From the NCBI GenBank assembly GCA_026192395.1, contig WACF01000001.1, positions 240,879 to 304,878 on the forward strand: a stretch of 64,000 nt of DNA, given 5' to 3'. The stretch comes from Proteobacteria bacterium 005FR1. GTDB lineage: Bacteria; Pseudomonadota; Gammaproteobacteria; Pseudomonadales; Cellvibrionaceae. A program made the translations under genes and the position numbers. The notes beneath the pieces are model-generated. The model saw nothing but the letters and a program-made list of their open reading frames with translations. It did not search any database and was not told where the DNA came from. Shown piece by piece: positions 8,039 through 16,744 of the stretch (positions are counted from its first letter, which is position 1; the number at the start of each line of letters is the position of its first letter).

Positions 8039-9217
8039 ATGGCAGAGCTCAGACCTGTTCAGGCGGCCAGTCTTGCAAGTGATGTATACGCCCTGACGGC
8101 GGATTTGGCGATGGAAGATGCACTGCAGTTGCTCAACCGCAAATACAACGATCAATTCACTTTCTCTGATAAGCAGTTGCTGAGGGGCAAGACAGGAGCC
8201 CCGTTCTTTATCCGCTGTCGTACCGCTTTTGGTTTCACGCTGTTAGGTCAAAAGAAGCTCGGAGGGCATGGCTACATTCTCTTCCGTGGAACACAATATT
8301 TAGCTGATTGGATTACCAACGTCAGTGCAGCGGTATCTTCTACGTCCACGGGTATGCCAGTGCATTTTGGCTTTAACCAGACGTTTTGTAGTATGAAACC
8401 AGCTCTCGCGGAATTCATGGCGGAAGCGGCGAAAACTGGCGTCAGGGAACTACACTGCATTGGCCATAGCTTGGGGGGCGCCCTTGCTAATATTTGCGCC
8501 GATTGGGTTGCCGGAGCTTACAAAATGCGGCCGTACCTCTATACGTTCGGTAGCCCGCGAGTAGGTTTACAAGGATTCGCGGACAATTGCACCAAGGTAG
8601 TGGGGGCGCAAAGTATCTTTCGGGCCTACCATACGACCGACATTGTACCCTGCATGCCCATTTGGCCGTTTTTACACGCGCCCGTGTCAGGAGCAGACTA
8701 TTATCTGCCTTCTCCGGGTGTTATTCCGATGGTTGAGTACCACCGGATACAGCGATACAGGGATACCGTCCGCCGTTCCTCGTGGGAAGAACTGGCCGGC
8801 CTCAAACGAGAACAGAAAAATCGCGCGGGTATAGAAAACTGGCTAAAGCAATCCACCCCTGTGGGCCTGACGATCACCTCAATCGAGTGGCTGAGCGAAG
8901 CGCTTCTGTACGTCCTGGAGCGTTGTATGTCCAATGCAGCCAGGCTGATCTCAACAACTTTCAGCACCACCTTCACCCTCATGGACCAACTTGCCTTCAT
9001 TCTCAGGAAGGGCATCGCCCTGTCCGAGAATGTTTCGTCCCTGATTCTGCTTTTGATCCGAAAAATCCTGCACATTCTCGGAATGACAAAAGCTCTGGAA
9101 GCGACCGATCTGACCCGCGAATTCATTCGATCCGTATTGCTGCGACTGCATGCCAGAGTGAGCGAGCTGAGCAGAGCGGCCCTCAGCAAAGCATTGGTGA
9201 GCGGCAGAGCTATCTAA
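8039..9217 (+). CDS. Class 3 lipase with a long helical C-terminal tail
   Basis: The protein has 392 residues, and the start follows AAAGGACTTACTC. The alpha/beta-hydrolase core shows the nucleophile elbow GHSLGG (Ser144), a probable Asp201 in YHTTDIVP and a probable His235 in MVEYHRIQRY, the triad order of fungal-type class 3 lipases. YTFGSPRVG is also typical. No N-terminal signal peptide is seen. Residues from about 290 to 392 (LLYVLERCMSNAARLIS...LSKALVSGRAI) are amphipathic or hydrophobic helices outside the catalytic fold, perhaps for membrane contact or translocation. It forms a pair with the upstream DUF6795-like gene. Substrate (phospholipid or triglyceride) cannot be decided. Confidence 0.85.
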   Translation: MAELRPVQAASLASDVYALTADLAMEDALQLLNRKYNDQFTFSDKQLLRGKTGAPFFIRCRTAFGFTLLGQKKLGGHGYILFRGTQYLADWITNVSAAVSSTSTGMPVHFGFNQTFCSMKPALAEFMAEAAKTGVRELHCIGHSLGGALANICADWVAGAYKMRPYLYTFGSPRVGLQGFADNCTKVVGAQSIFRAYHTTDIVPCMPIWPFLHAPVSGADYYLPSPGVIPMVEYHRIQRYRDTVRRSSWEELAGLKREQKNRAGIENWLKQSTPVGLTITSIEWLSEALLYVLERCMSNAARLISTTFSTTFTLMDQLAFILRKGIALSENVSSLILLLIRKILHILGMTKALEATDLTREFIRSVLLRLHARVSELSRAALSKALVSGRAI

Positions 9218-9332
9218 TACCGCCTCCTGCGAACAGCGAAGTGATTGGGGTAGAGGGGTCAGCGGTTTCCCGCCCTGCGCGTCATTCAGGCGGTCTTTTC
9301 CAAGGGGAGTCGCTGAGATGCAAGCACACAGA

Positions 9333-9359
9333 TGGATTCCGGCCTTCGCCGGAATGACG
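9333..9359 (-). repeat. REP-like 27-bp palindrome
   Basis: This is an exact copy of the unit at 2771-2797, in the same orientation. As at alkB, it lies about 48 bp before sequence resembling the 5' end of alkB, which suggests the two were copied together. Confidence 0.85.
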
Positions 9360-9407
9360 AAGCGGGTGTATCCGACCCCATTTACCAACAACTTTTCTAC
9401 TGTGGCC

Positions 9408-9490
9408 GACCTTTTCCACCGAGCAGTCCCGAACGCATGAACTCGTATTCATCCGGACCTGGCTTTCTGGCTACGAGCCGACGAGTACTT
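9408..9490 (+). pseudogene. Decayed 5' fragment of an alkB-like gene
   Basis: This stretch resembles the first 80 or so bases of alkB (from 2847): GACCTTTTCCACCGAGCAGTCCCGAACGCAT against GACCTCTTTCAG...AGCCCCGAGCGCAT. After a gap of about 16 bases, a frame reading ELVFIRTWLSGYEP corresponds to ELVLIRDWLSPLEA of AlkB. The preceding REP copy sits at the same distance (48-49 bp) as at the intact gene. The rest of the gene is absent, so this is a remnant of a duplicated segment and cannot make an enzyme. Confidence 0.65.
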
Positions 9491-9522
9491 CCGCTAGACA
9501 TCGAAAGGCAGCCATACCACCG

Positions 9523-9549
9523 CGTCATTCCGGCGAAGGCCGGAATCCA
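9523..9549 (+). repeat. REP-like 27-bp palindrome
   Basis: This is an exact copy of the 2712-2738 unit, in inverted orientation to the copy at 9333-9359. The two bracket the alkB fragment. Confidence 0.85.
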
Positions 9550-9580
9550 TGAGAGCGAAATAGTCCACGTCAGAGCGGGC

Positions 9581-9690
9581 GCGCGAGTCACCTGACCCGA
9601 AACGGTTCAAGTCCAATTTGGTCGCTACGCAGTGGGCCAGTCGATGGCGAGTCGAGGGAGTGATTTGGAAACATGGTGCCCGGGGCCGGA
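9581..9690. repeat. 110-bp direct repeat, copy A (contains a tRNA-Leu 3' end)
   Basis: Copy A at 9581-9690 matches copy B at 9759-9868 with one C/T difference (in GGGCCAG against GGGTCAG). The spacing start to start is 178 bp, with 68 bp between copies. The last 17 bases (9674-9690) equal the 3' end of tRNA-Leu including CCA, read on the minus strand. The 68-bp spacer contains a perfect hairpin AAATCTGT-CGGGA-ACAGATTT. Confidence 0.85.
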
Positions 9691-9758
9691 AAAATCTGTC
9701 GGGAACAGATTTCGGCAGCCGCCTTCTCGGGCTGGGCCGCAGGCCCGAGCGCATGGAA

Positions 9759-9868
9759 GCGCGAGTCACCTGACCCGAAACGGTTCAAGTCCAATTTGGT
9801 CGCTACGCAGTGGGTCAGTCGATGGCGAGTCGAGGGAGTGATTTGGAAACATGGTGCCCGGGGCCGGA
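9759..9868. repeat. 110-bp direct repeat, copy B (runs into tRNA-Leu)
   Basis: This is the second copy of the repeat described at 9581-9690. Its right end, 9852-9868, is the genuine 3' end of tRNA-Leu; beyond 9868 the tRNA continues while copy A diverges. The other 93 bp are the downstream flank of the tRNA and contain no gene I recognise. Confidence 0.85.
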
Positions 9869-9939
9869 CTTGAACCGGCACGGCCGCAATGGCCGGGGGA
9901 TTTTAAGTCCCCTGTGTCTACCGATTTCACCACCCGGGC
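9852..9939 (-). tRNA. tRNA-Leu (anticodon TAA)
   Basis: On the minus strand the 88-nt gene starts GCCCGGGTGGTGAAATCGG. It has the anticodon stem-loop GGGGA-CTTAAAA-TCCCC (anticodon TAA), a long variable arm of leucine type, a T loop GGTTCAAGTCC, and an encoded CCA. It lies 254 bp downstream of tRNA-Cys on the same strand, keeping the Cys-Leu order found after pgsA in other gammaproteobacteria but in opposite orientation to pgsA. Confidence 0.96.
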
Positions 9940-10163
9940 ATGGGAGGCTTCGTTCTGGGGCCGGTTGGTCCTGAAAGCTTTAGCAGTGCTGCGCACTGCC
10001 CCTGTGGTCGCTTCCGCCGTCCTGGCTCACGCGACACTTGTGCTTCCTGCACATCGTCTACCGATTTGACCGCCATGGATGGCGGAAATGCCGATTTAGC
10101 CGGGAGCTCTAATCGGCCACCACCCAAGCATGGGGGGTGCCTTAAGCCAGGGGCTTGAGGAGA

Positions 10164-10187
10164 GTGGCAGCGCGGGAGCGCTGCCAC
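10164..10187. other. Perfect hairpin between tRNA-Cys and tRNA-Leu
   Basis: GTGGCAGCGC / GCGCTGCCAC form a 10-bp perfect stem with a GGGA loop, 6 bp from the 3' end of tRNA-Cys in the tRNA transcript direction. It has no T tract on the minus strand, so it may be a processing signal or a REP-like element rather than a terminator. Confidence 0.55.
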
Positions 10188-10193
10188 AGAATA

Positions 10194-10267
10194 TGGAGGC
10201 TAGGGTCGGAATCGAACCGGCGTACACGGAGTTGCAGTCCGCTGCATGACCACTCTGCCACCTAGCC
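10194..10267 (-). tRNA. tRNA-Cys (anticodon GCA)
   Basis: The 74-nt minus-strand gene starts GGCTAGGTGGCAGAGTGG, has the anticodon loop CTGCAAC (GCA) between GCGGA and TCCGT, the T loop GGTTCGATTCC, and an acceptor end CCTAGCC-T-CCA. It is complete and canonical. A 5'-half copy lies 70 bp upstream of it at 10338-10377. Confidence 0.96.
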
Positions 10268-10337
10268 ATAGTCATCGATTTTGGTGCTTCCGTTCGCGCC
10301 GGTTCGATGCAACCGGCCCTTTCTATCTAGGGGACGT

Positions 10338-10377
10338 GGAGTTGCAGTCCGCTGCATGACCACTCTGCCACCTAGCC
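10338..10377 (-). pseudogene. Truncated duplicate of tRNA-Cys (5' half)
   Basis: The 40 bases 10338-10377 are identical to 10228-10267, the first 40 nucleotides of tRNA-Cys including the anticodon. The T arm and acceptor 3' strand are missing, so it cannot fold into a tRNA. It would lie upstream in the same transcript if both are expressed. Confidence 0.85.
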
Positions 10378-10588
10378 TGCGCAAAGAGCGCGGCATTTTA
10401 GCGAAAGCCGCTGGGAAATCATAGTGTTAATGGCGGATTTGTCCTCATTGGGCGGATGATTGGCTGGAGAGTACTCGCTGGACAGCGTTATGGACGCACG
10501 TATCTACTGTGGTATGGTCTGACTCCCACCCTAGTCGTTTTGCTTGTGCTGCGTTGACTGCCCACCTCTGTCTACGCGTGGCGTTGAT

Positions 10589-13500
10589 GTGGAAAAGCCC
10601 GTGGAGTATCCAGCCAAAACCCCTGATTCTGCACAAAAACTGACCGAGCGTGTGTTCTCGGGCGACGGTGAGCTGGCGCGTCTGTGTCGCACCAAAGACT
10701 GGTCCGCGACACCGCTGAGTGCGATGGATTCCTGGACCGCGAGCCTGCGTGCCGCGGCCGGTCTGGTGATTGGGTCACCGACGCCAATGGTCGTGCTGTG
10801 GGGGCAGGATCTCATCCAGATCTATAATGATAGCTATCGCGCCGTCATGGGTAACAAACACCCGGACGGCCTTGGGCAGCCTACCCGCGAGTGCTGGCCG
10901 GAGGTATGGAGCTTCAACGCGCCTTTATACGAGGGCGTGATGTACCGCCGCGAATCCTTCACCTTCGAAGATCAGCCTCTGGTGATCGAGCGCCACGGAC
11001 ATCGGGAAGAGGCCTTTTTCACGCTGACCTACAGTCCCGTGCTCGACGATTCAGGCGAGGTCGGCGGCGTCCTGGTCGTCGTCCATGAAACCACTGCCAA
11101 AGTAGAGCGAGCGCGAGTGGATCAAGCCCGACGCGAGAGCGAGGAGCGCTACCAGTTGGCCCTGGAAGCTGCGGACCTCGGCGCTTGGGATCTGGACCTG
11201 CTGACCGATACTACGTCCAGCCGTTCTCTGCGCCATGATCAGATGTTCGGCTACCGAGAGTTACAAGCCGAATGGGGGCGGGAGGTCGCTACCCGGCACG
11301 TTCTGCCAGAAGATCGCGAGACCTTCAGGCAGGCCTTTGCGCGTGCGGCGGAAACCGGTGTGATGTCCTGCGAAGTGCGGGTGAAGTGGCCCGACGGCAG
11401 TATTCACTGGATTGCACCGCTGGGCCGTATCTACTATGACGATCAGGGGCGCCCGGTTCGCATGGCCGGTGTGGTCGCCGATATCACCGAGCGCGTTTAC
11501 CTCGGCGCACTGCGTGAAAGCGAAGAGCGCTTTCGGCTCATGGCCGACGCTCTCCCCCAGATCATCTGGGTGATCGATGCCCAGGGGAAAACCGAGTTCG
11601 TCAATCGGCATTGGTCCCGGTACACCGGCGAGGACACGAGACCTGATACGGTTCGCGGGATTGCCGAAAGCATCTTTCATCCTGACGATGCTGAGGCAGT
11701 CACGGCCCGCTTCGCAAAAGCGCGAGAGGACGGAAGCACTTTCTTATCGGAACATCGCATTCGCTCGGCCCGTGGCGAGTACCGCTGGTTTCTTGCAACG
11801 GGAGAACCCTCTCGCGACCCCGTCAGCGGCGAAATCGTTCGCTGGATTGGCATCTCGGTCGATATTCACGACCGCAAGCTCGCCGAGGCCACTTTGAGAC
11901 AGGCAGCTGAGCTCAACGCCTTTCGCGTATCACTCGAAAACGTCCTGCGGCCCTTGGCTGACCCGGGAAATCCAGGCCGCCGCCGACGAAGTGCTCGGCA
12001 AAGAGCTCAAGGCGAACCGCGTCTTCTATGTGGAAGTTGGCGAAGACATGAGGTATGCCAAGGTCCATGCCGACTATTGCGATGGGCTCGTCAGTGCCTT
12101 CGGCACCTATGATCTCGCCAGTTTGGGAGCAAGGTTTCTGGGAGAGATCCATGCGGGCCGAACGTTGGTCGTTGACGATGTCGCTCAGGATCCACGGCAT
12201 GCAGGCGCGACACACGCGGGGCTGACGGATCTGAGTATAGCTGCACGAATCACCGTTCCGCTGGTAAAGCACGGTCGCGCGGCAGCGCTGTTGGTTGTTC
12301 ACCAGTCGGAACCCCGCCGGTGGACCGAAACCGAAGTGAAGCTTGTGCAGGAAACTGCCGAACGTACCTGGGCCGCGGTCGAGCGCGCGCGGGCTGAGAA
12401 CGCCTTGCGCGAAAGCGAACTGAAATATCGCACCTTGTTTGAGTCCATGGACCAGGGCTTCGGCGTGGCGGAAGTGAGTTTCGATGGCGCTGGTGAAGCA
12501 GTTGATTTCTCTTGGATTGAGACCAACCCGGCTTTCGAGCGACATACGGGTTTTTTTGCTTCGGCCGACAAAACGGTGCGTGATCTGGTCCCCGATCTTG
12601 AACAGAAATGGTTCGACGTTTACGGAGCGGTTGCAAAAACGGGTGAACCGACGCGCTTCGTGGAAGGTTCCGATGCGCTGGGCCGCTGGTTCGATGTCTA
12701 TGCCTTCCCGCTTGGTGAACCGCAGCGGCGTCAGGTCGCCGTGCTGTTTACCGATGTCACCGAGCGCATACGTAACGAAGAGTCACTGCAACGCGCCAAC
12801 AACATGCTGATTGATAGCGACCAGCGCAAGGACGAATTTCTCGCAATGCTAGCCCACGAATTGCGCAATCCACTCGCCGCCATCGCCAACACCGTAAAGC
12901 TCATGGAGCTTGTCTCTTCCGAGCAGCTCAGCGCTGAACGCTCGCAACATTTTCGGGATATTCTCAAGCGACAAACAAATATGCTGCGCGGGCTTGTTGA
13001 TGATCTGCTGGATGTGTCGCGGATTACCCGCGGGCTCGTCGAGCTGAAGCAGCAACGCACCGACCTGAAGCTCATCGCAGAACGCGCCCTCGAAAGCGTT
13101 CAAGCCCTGATGGACGAAAAGGACCATGAGGTGAGCGTTACGTTGCCGCGAAAGCCGCTGGAAGTAAACGGCGATCCGGTGCGCCTGGAGCAAATCATGG
13201 TCAACCTGCTGACCAATGCCGCCAAATACACGGATCCTGGCGGTCGCATCACCTTATGTCTGGAGCGGACTCATGAGAGTGCCCAGCTCTACGTTTCGGA
13301 CACCGGCATCGGCATGAGCGCCGAAGTGCTGGACCGCATTTTTGAATTATTCGGCCAGGCCGAACGCGGACTTGCGCGTTCCGAGGGCGGTCTCGGCATC
13401 GGCCTGACCATCGTCAAGAATCTGGTGGAATTACACACGGGCAGCATCAAGGCCGATAGCGCGGGCCCGGGGCAGGGCGCCAGGTTCATTGTCACCCTGC

Positions 13501-13925
13501 CGTTGGCGCCGGTCGAAGAGCGTCTGCATGAAGCTGAGAAAAAGGAACCGAAAGCCGCCAATCGCGAGAAGCGCATATTGGTGGTGGAAGACAGTGAAGA
13601 CATCGCCGAGACCATGGCTCTGCTGCTGGAAGCCGCCGGTCACCAGCTTGTGTTGGCTTATGACGGCCCCGAAGCGCTAGCCAGGGCTGAAGACTTTAAG
13701 CCGGAGGTGATCCTGCTCGACATTGGCTTGCCCGGGATGGACGGCTACGAAGTGGCCCGTCGCCTGCGTCAGAATCCGCGCACGCGGGATGCTGTCCTGG
13801 TTGCACTCACTGGCTACGGCCAGGCTGAGGATATCGAGCGGGCACATGAAGCGGGCTTCGCGAAGCACTTCACCAAGCCCGTGGAAATGGAGCGGCTGGA
13901 ACGATTCATCAGCACAGTGGAGTGA
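10589..13925 (+). pseudogene. Hybrid sensor histidine kinase, frameshifted in the GAF region
   Basis: Two overlapping frames together encode a cytoplasmic kinase of about 1,110 residues. The first (10589 to about 11968) carries three PAS-like domains, with the signature YDDQGRPVRMAGVVADITER at the end of one. The second (about 11970 to 13925) gives a GAF domain, another PAS, the HisKA box LAMLAHELRNPLAAIANTV, the ATPase boxes NLLTNAAKY, DTGIGMS and GGLGIGL, and a receiver with D in ILLDIGLPGMDGYE. The break is at ACCCGGGAAATCC (11961-11973): removing one G restores LADP-EIQAAADEVLG, the usual GAF start. It may be a true mutation or a base-call error. The start is unsettled (GTG 10589 or TTG 10544). 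No transmembrane segment is seen. Confidence 0.82.
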
Positions 13926-13965
13926 GAGTCGGTCGACTGCCTGCCTTCAGCTCAGGCTCAAGATG

Positions 13966-15333
13966 TTACTGAGGCGCAGGAGCAGGAGCGACATTCTCCA
14001 TATCTAGCGGCTGTGCCATCCTCACCACCCGATTGCGGCCTTCCTGCTTGGCGCGGTAAAGGGCTTCATCCGCGCGCCGAATCAGCTCGTCAGCGTCACT
14101 GGTGGTCTCATCGGATTCCGCCACACCAATGCTGACGGTGATATCGAGTTCACCTGCCGGCGTTGAAAAAGATTTGAGGGCAACGGCGGCGCGGATTCGT
14201 TCGTGAAGGCCGGCGATTCCATTCTTCGCCGGAGCAACGACCAGAAACTCCTCGCCGCCATAGCGACCGAGATGATCGTAGGGCCTGAGCACACCCTGGA
14301 TGCGGGTTACCATCTCCTGGAGAGTGTAGTCACCGACCTGGTGACCGTAAGTATCGTTGATCTCCTTGAAATGATCCGCGTCGATGAGTGCCACGGTGAC
14401 CTGCGAATCTTCCCGCCGCGCACGGGCCAGCTCCTTATCCAGCATGTCGATGATCGCACCGCGATTGAGTGTGCCGGTGAGGCTGTCGTGAATCGCGCGG
14501 TATTCCAGCTCTGCATTCAGCTTCCGCAACTCCTCCTGGGTCTTTCTTTCCTGGCTGATATCGCGGAAAGCGCCGGAAATTCGGATTGGCCTGCCTCGCT
14601 CGTCATGCTCCGTCGCGGTTCCGTAAATGTGGCGCCACTGCCAACCGCGACCCTCACGATAGAACCGCCACTCTATGCCGTAGCTGGGCAGTTCACCCCT
14701 GATTACGCGCTCGGCAGCAGCGATCGCCGGCATGCGATCGTCTGGATGAATCGAGTTGATCCATTGCTCCACCGACATCGAGGCGGGTCCATCGAAGGTT
14801 CGGAGCGAGGGTGCCCAGTAGTCGGACAGCCAAATCGTCCGCGACCTTAGGTTCCACTCCCAGATACCGATCTCGGCTCCGACCACTGCGGCTCGCAGTC
14901 GGCTTTCACTTTCATGCAGGGCTTTGGTGGCTTGGCGCAGGGCGGTCTCGGCGCTATGTCGGCTGGTCATATCCGTCGAGCTGACCACGATGCGAACCAC
15001 CTTGCCTTGCTCGTCGGTGATCGGTTTGAGCACCGTTTTCCAGGAGACCGGCCCAGACGGGAAGTCACCGGTTTCCTCGTATTCGAACGGTTGTGCGCTA
15101 TCGACGCAAATCTGGTAATTGTTAATGAGTTTTTCGGCAACCGCCGGAGAAAGATATTCTTCCAGAAAGAAGCCGCTGATACGGGCGTGATTGAGTCCGG
15201 TGATCAACTCCACTCGAGCATTGATGCTCAAGACTCTGAACCGGCGATCGCCACAGACTTCCATTACCGATACACCGTGACCGATCACGTCGGTCAGTTC
15301 TTTGAGCTCATCAGCGTTGGCTGTTCTCCACAT
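13966..15333 (-). CDS. Diguanylate cyclase with PAS sensor domains
   Basis: The protein has 455 residues; the ATG at 15333 is preceded by GGGGGG. Two PAS-type domains (ending in VSSTDMTSRHSAETALR and FRDISQERKTQEEL) precede a GGDEF domain. The active site is RYGGEEFLVV, with DADHFKEINDTYGH for metal and GTP binding. The inhibitory I-site RxxD is present as RPYD five residues before GGEEF, so product feedback by c-di-GMP is expected. No EAL domain follows. It has no transmembrane segment, so it should sense an intracellular cue. It converges with the hybrid kinase gene, 40 bp away. Confidence 0.93.
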   Translation of the reverse strand: MWRTANADELKELTDVIGHGVSVMEVCGDRRFRVLSINARVELITGLNHARISGFFLEEYLSPAVAEKLINNYQICVDSAQPFEYEETGDFPSGPVSWKTVLKPITDEQGKVVRIVVSSTDMTSRHSAETALRQATKALHESESRLRAAVVGAEIGIWEWNLRSRTIWLSDYWAPSLRTFDGPASMSVEQWINSIHPDDRMPAIAAAERVIRGELPSYGIEWRFYREGRGWQWRHIYGTATEHDERGRPIRISGAFRDISQERKTQEELRKLNAELEYRAIHDSLTGTLNRGAIIDMLDKELARARREDSQVTVALIDADHFKEINDTYGHQVGDYTLQEMVTRIQGVLRPYDHLGRYGGEEFLVVAPAKNGIAGLHERIRAAVALKSFSTPAGELDITVSIGVAESDETTSDADELIRRADEALYRAKQEGRNRVVRMAQPLDMENVAPAPAPQ

Positions 15334-15660
15334 AAGCCCCCCGAATACTTCACAGTGTTCTAATTGTTGTTGCTGTACTGAGTGTGGCGCGATGCAGCAT
15401 ATTAGCGTTTTTCTGTGAGCTAGATATCAAGAATTGGAATCAATCAGCTGTAAATTTTTGATAAACGACGACCTGCTGGTCAGAGTGTCAGAAATCTGAC
15501 ATTACTGGCGGAGAAGTCAACGGCGAAGGTTCGGAACCGAACAATTCGGGAACTCGCTGCGACCTTAGATTAGAAGCCAGCGCAAAAGACCGCGTTCCGA
15601 TCACGAGAGAAACTGACCTATACTTCGAAGTTTCCGCGAAGCGCAACGCGCGAGGACCGA
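15334..15660. other. Divergent intergenic region before fic
   Basis: This 327-bp stretch separates the diguanylate cyclase from the fic gene. It is AT-rich around 15395-15470 and carries the palindrome listed at 15486-15501. I see no RNA gene or small coding frame with a good ribosome site. GAGGAC just before 15661 can serve fic. Confidence 0.6.
15486..15501. promoter_or_regulatory. Perfect palindrome, candidate operator
   Basis: TGTCAGA-AA-TCTGACA is a perfect 7-bp inverted repeat with a 2-bp centre. It lies 160 bp before fic and 153 bp before the divergent diguanylate cyclase. Its form is that of a dimeric-repressor site; no binding protein can be assigned. Confidence 0.4.
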
Positions 15661-16635
15661 ATGAGACAGCCCAGCATCACCATCGGCAAAGACATTGTTC
15701 AGCTCGTGGCTGAGGTCGACGAATTCGAAAAACAATGGCGGACAGCAAACAAGCTTTCTCCCGCCCGCCTAGAGCAACTCCGTAGAACTGCCTTCATTGA
15801 AAGTGTCGGCGCTTCCGCCAGAATGGCCGGCGCGACGCTTACCAATGCCCAGGTCGAAGCCCTTCTGTCCGGTAGTGACGTTCACAACCGCGACGGAGCG
15901 CTAGCCGCCGGCTACGCCGACACACTTGAGCGGGTGCTCGAAGAGCATCAGGATCTTGATCTGACCCCTGAGCATCTCGGCGATCTGCATCGGACCTTGC
16001 TTCGCCATTCCGATAGCGGCGAACATGAAGCCGACAGCGGAAGCAGAGCCGCGCGGGACGACGGCAAAACGCAGGAACTGCAGGACCTGCTGCGATGGAC
16101 ATCGGATGCGCTCAATGAAGCCACCATGCATCCATTGCTCATCACCGCCATCTTCCACGTCCTGTTCCAGGCCATTCAACCCTTTCAGGAAGGCAATGGC
16201 CGACTCGCAAGAATCCTCACCGATCTTCTCCTGCTGCGCGCAGGCTACGACTACCTGCCTTACACCTCCTTCGAGGCAGTCATCGAAAAAGAGAAGGACT
16301 ATTACCGCAAGGCTCTCCAGCGCACTCAAACCACACTCGACCACGACTCACCTGACTGGCAGCCCTGGTTCGCTTTCTTCCTGCGCTACCTGAAAATGCA
16401 AAAAGCCAAGCTCGCTCCCGCAATCGAACAAATCGAAGGCGTCGATAGCCAAGAACTTCCGGCCCTATCAATGGATGTACTCGTCCTGTTAAGCCAACAC
16501 GGCGAGCTGAGCCTCGCCCAGATGAGCGAAATGACGGGTGCCGATAAGAAGGATGTGGAATTACGCCTAAAGGAATTAACCGAGGCCGGGCACATCCAGA
16601 GTCGGGGAGAGGGGCGTTATAGCTTGGCGCATTAG
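15661..16635 (+). CDS. Fic-family protein with substituted catalytic and inhibitory residues
   Basis: The protein has 324 residues, with a Fic core followed by a C-terminal winged-helix-like segment (LSLAQMSEMTGADKKDVELRLKELTEAGHIQ). Fic enzymes usually transfer AMP or related groups to proteins. The motif H-P-F-x-(D/E)-G-N-G-R here reads Q173-PFQEGNGR, so the catalytic His is Gln (codon CAA). The N-terminal inhibitory motif (S/T)xxxE(G/N) reads SARMAG at 52-57, with the Glu replaced by Ala. The anion-binding part GNGRLAR is kept. It is therefore either inactive as an AMPylase or does different chemistry. The gene stands alone. Confidence 0.88.
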   Translation: MRQPSITIGKDIVQLVAEVDEFEKQWRTANKLSPARLEQLRRTAFIESVGASARMAGATLTNAQVEALLSGSDVHNRDGALAAGYADTLERVLEEHQDLDLTPEHLGDLHRTLLRHSDSGEHEADSGSRAARDDGKTQELQDLLRWTSDALNEATMHPLLITAIFHVLFQAIQPFQEGNGRLARILTDLLLLRAGYDYLPYTSFEAVIEKEKDYYRKALQRTQTTLDHDSPDWQPWFAFFLRYLKMQKAKLAPAIEQIEGVDSQELPALSMDVLVLLSQHGELSLAQMSEMTGADKKDVELRLKELTEAGHIQSRGEGRYSLAH

Positions 16636-16744
16636 GACGTAACGAACGGCGCCCGGCAAAAAGTTGTAATGTTCAGCCATATCTCTAGCATAGTCGCCTG
16701 TAAAAATTCCAAGAGTTGGTTTCCGAAAACGATGGTTGTTGACT

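Noticed and set aside
8782..9357. 191-codon open frame overlapping the lipase end
   Set aside because: Other-frame reading of the lipase gene and REP repeat; no motif.
9632..10158. Several short open frames on both strands
   Set aside because: They run across tRNA genes and the 110-bp repeat and have no ribosome sites.
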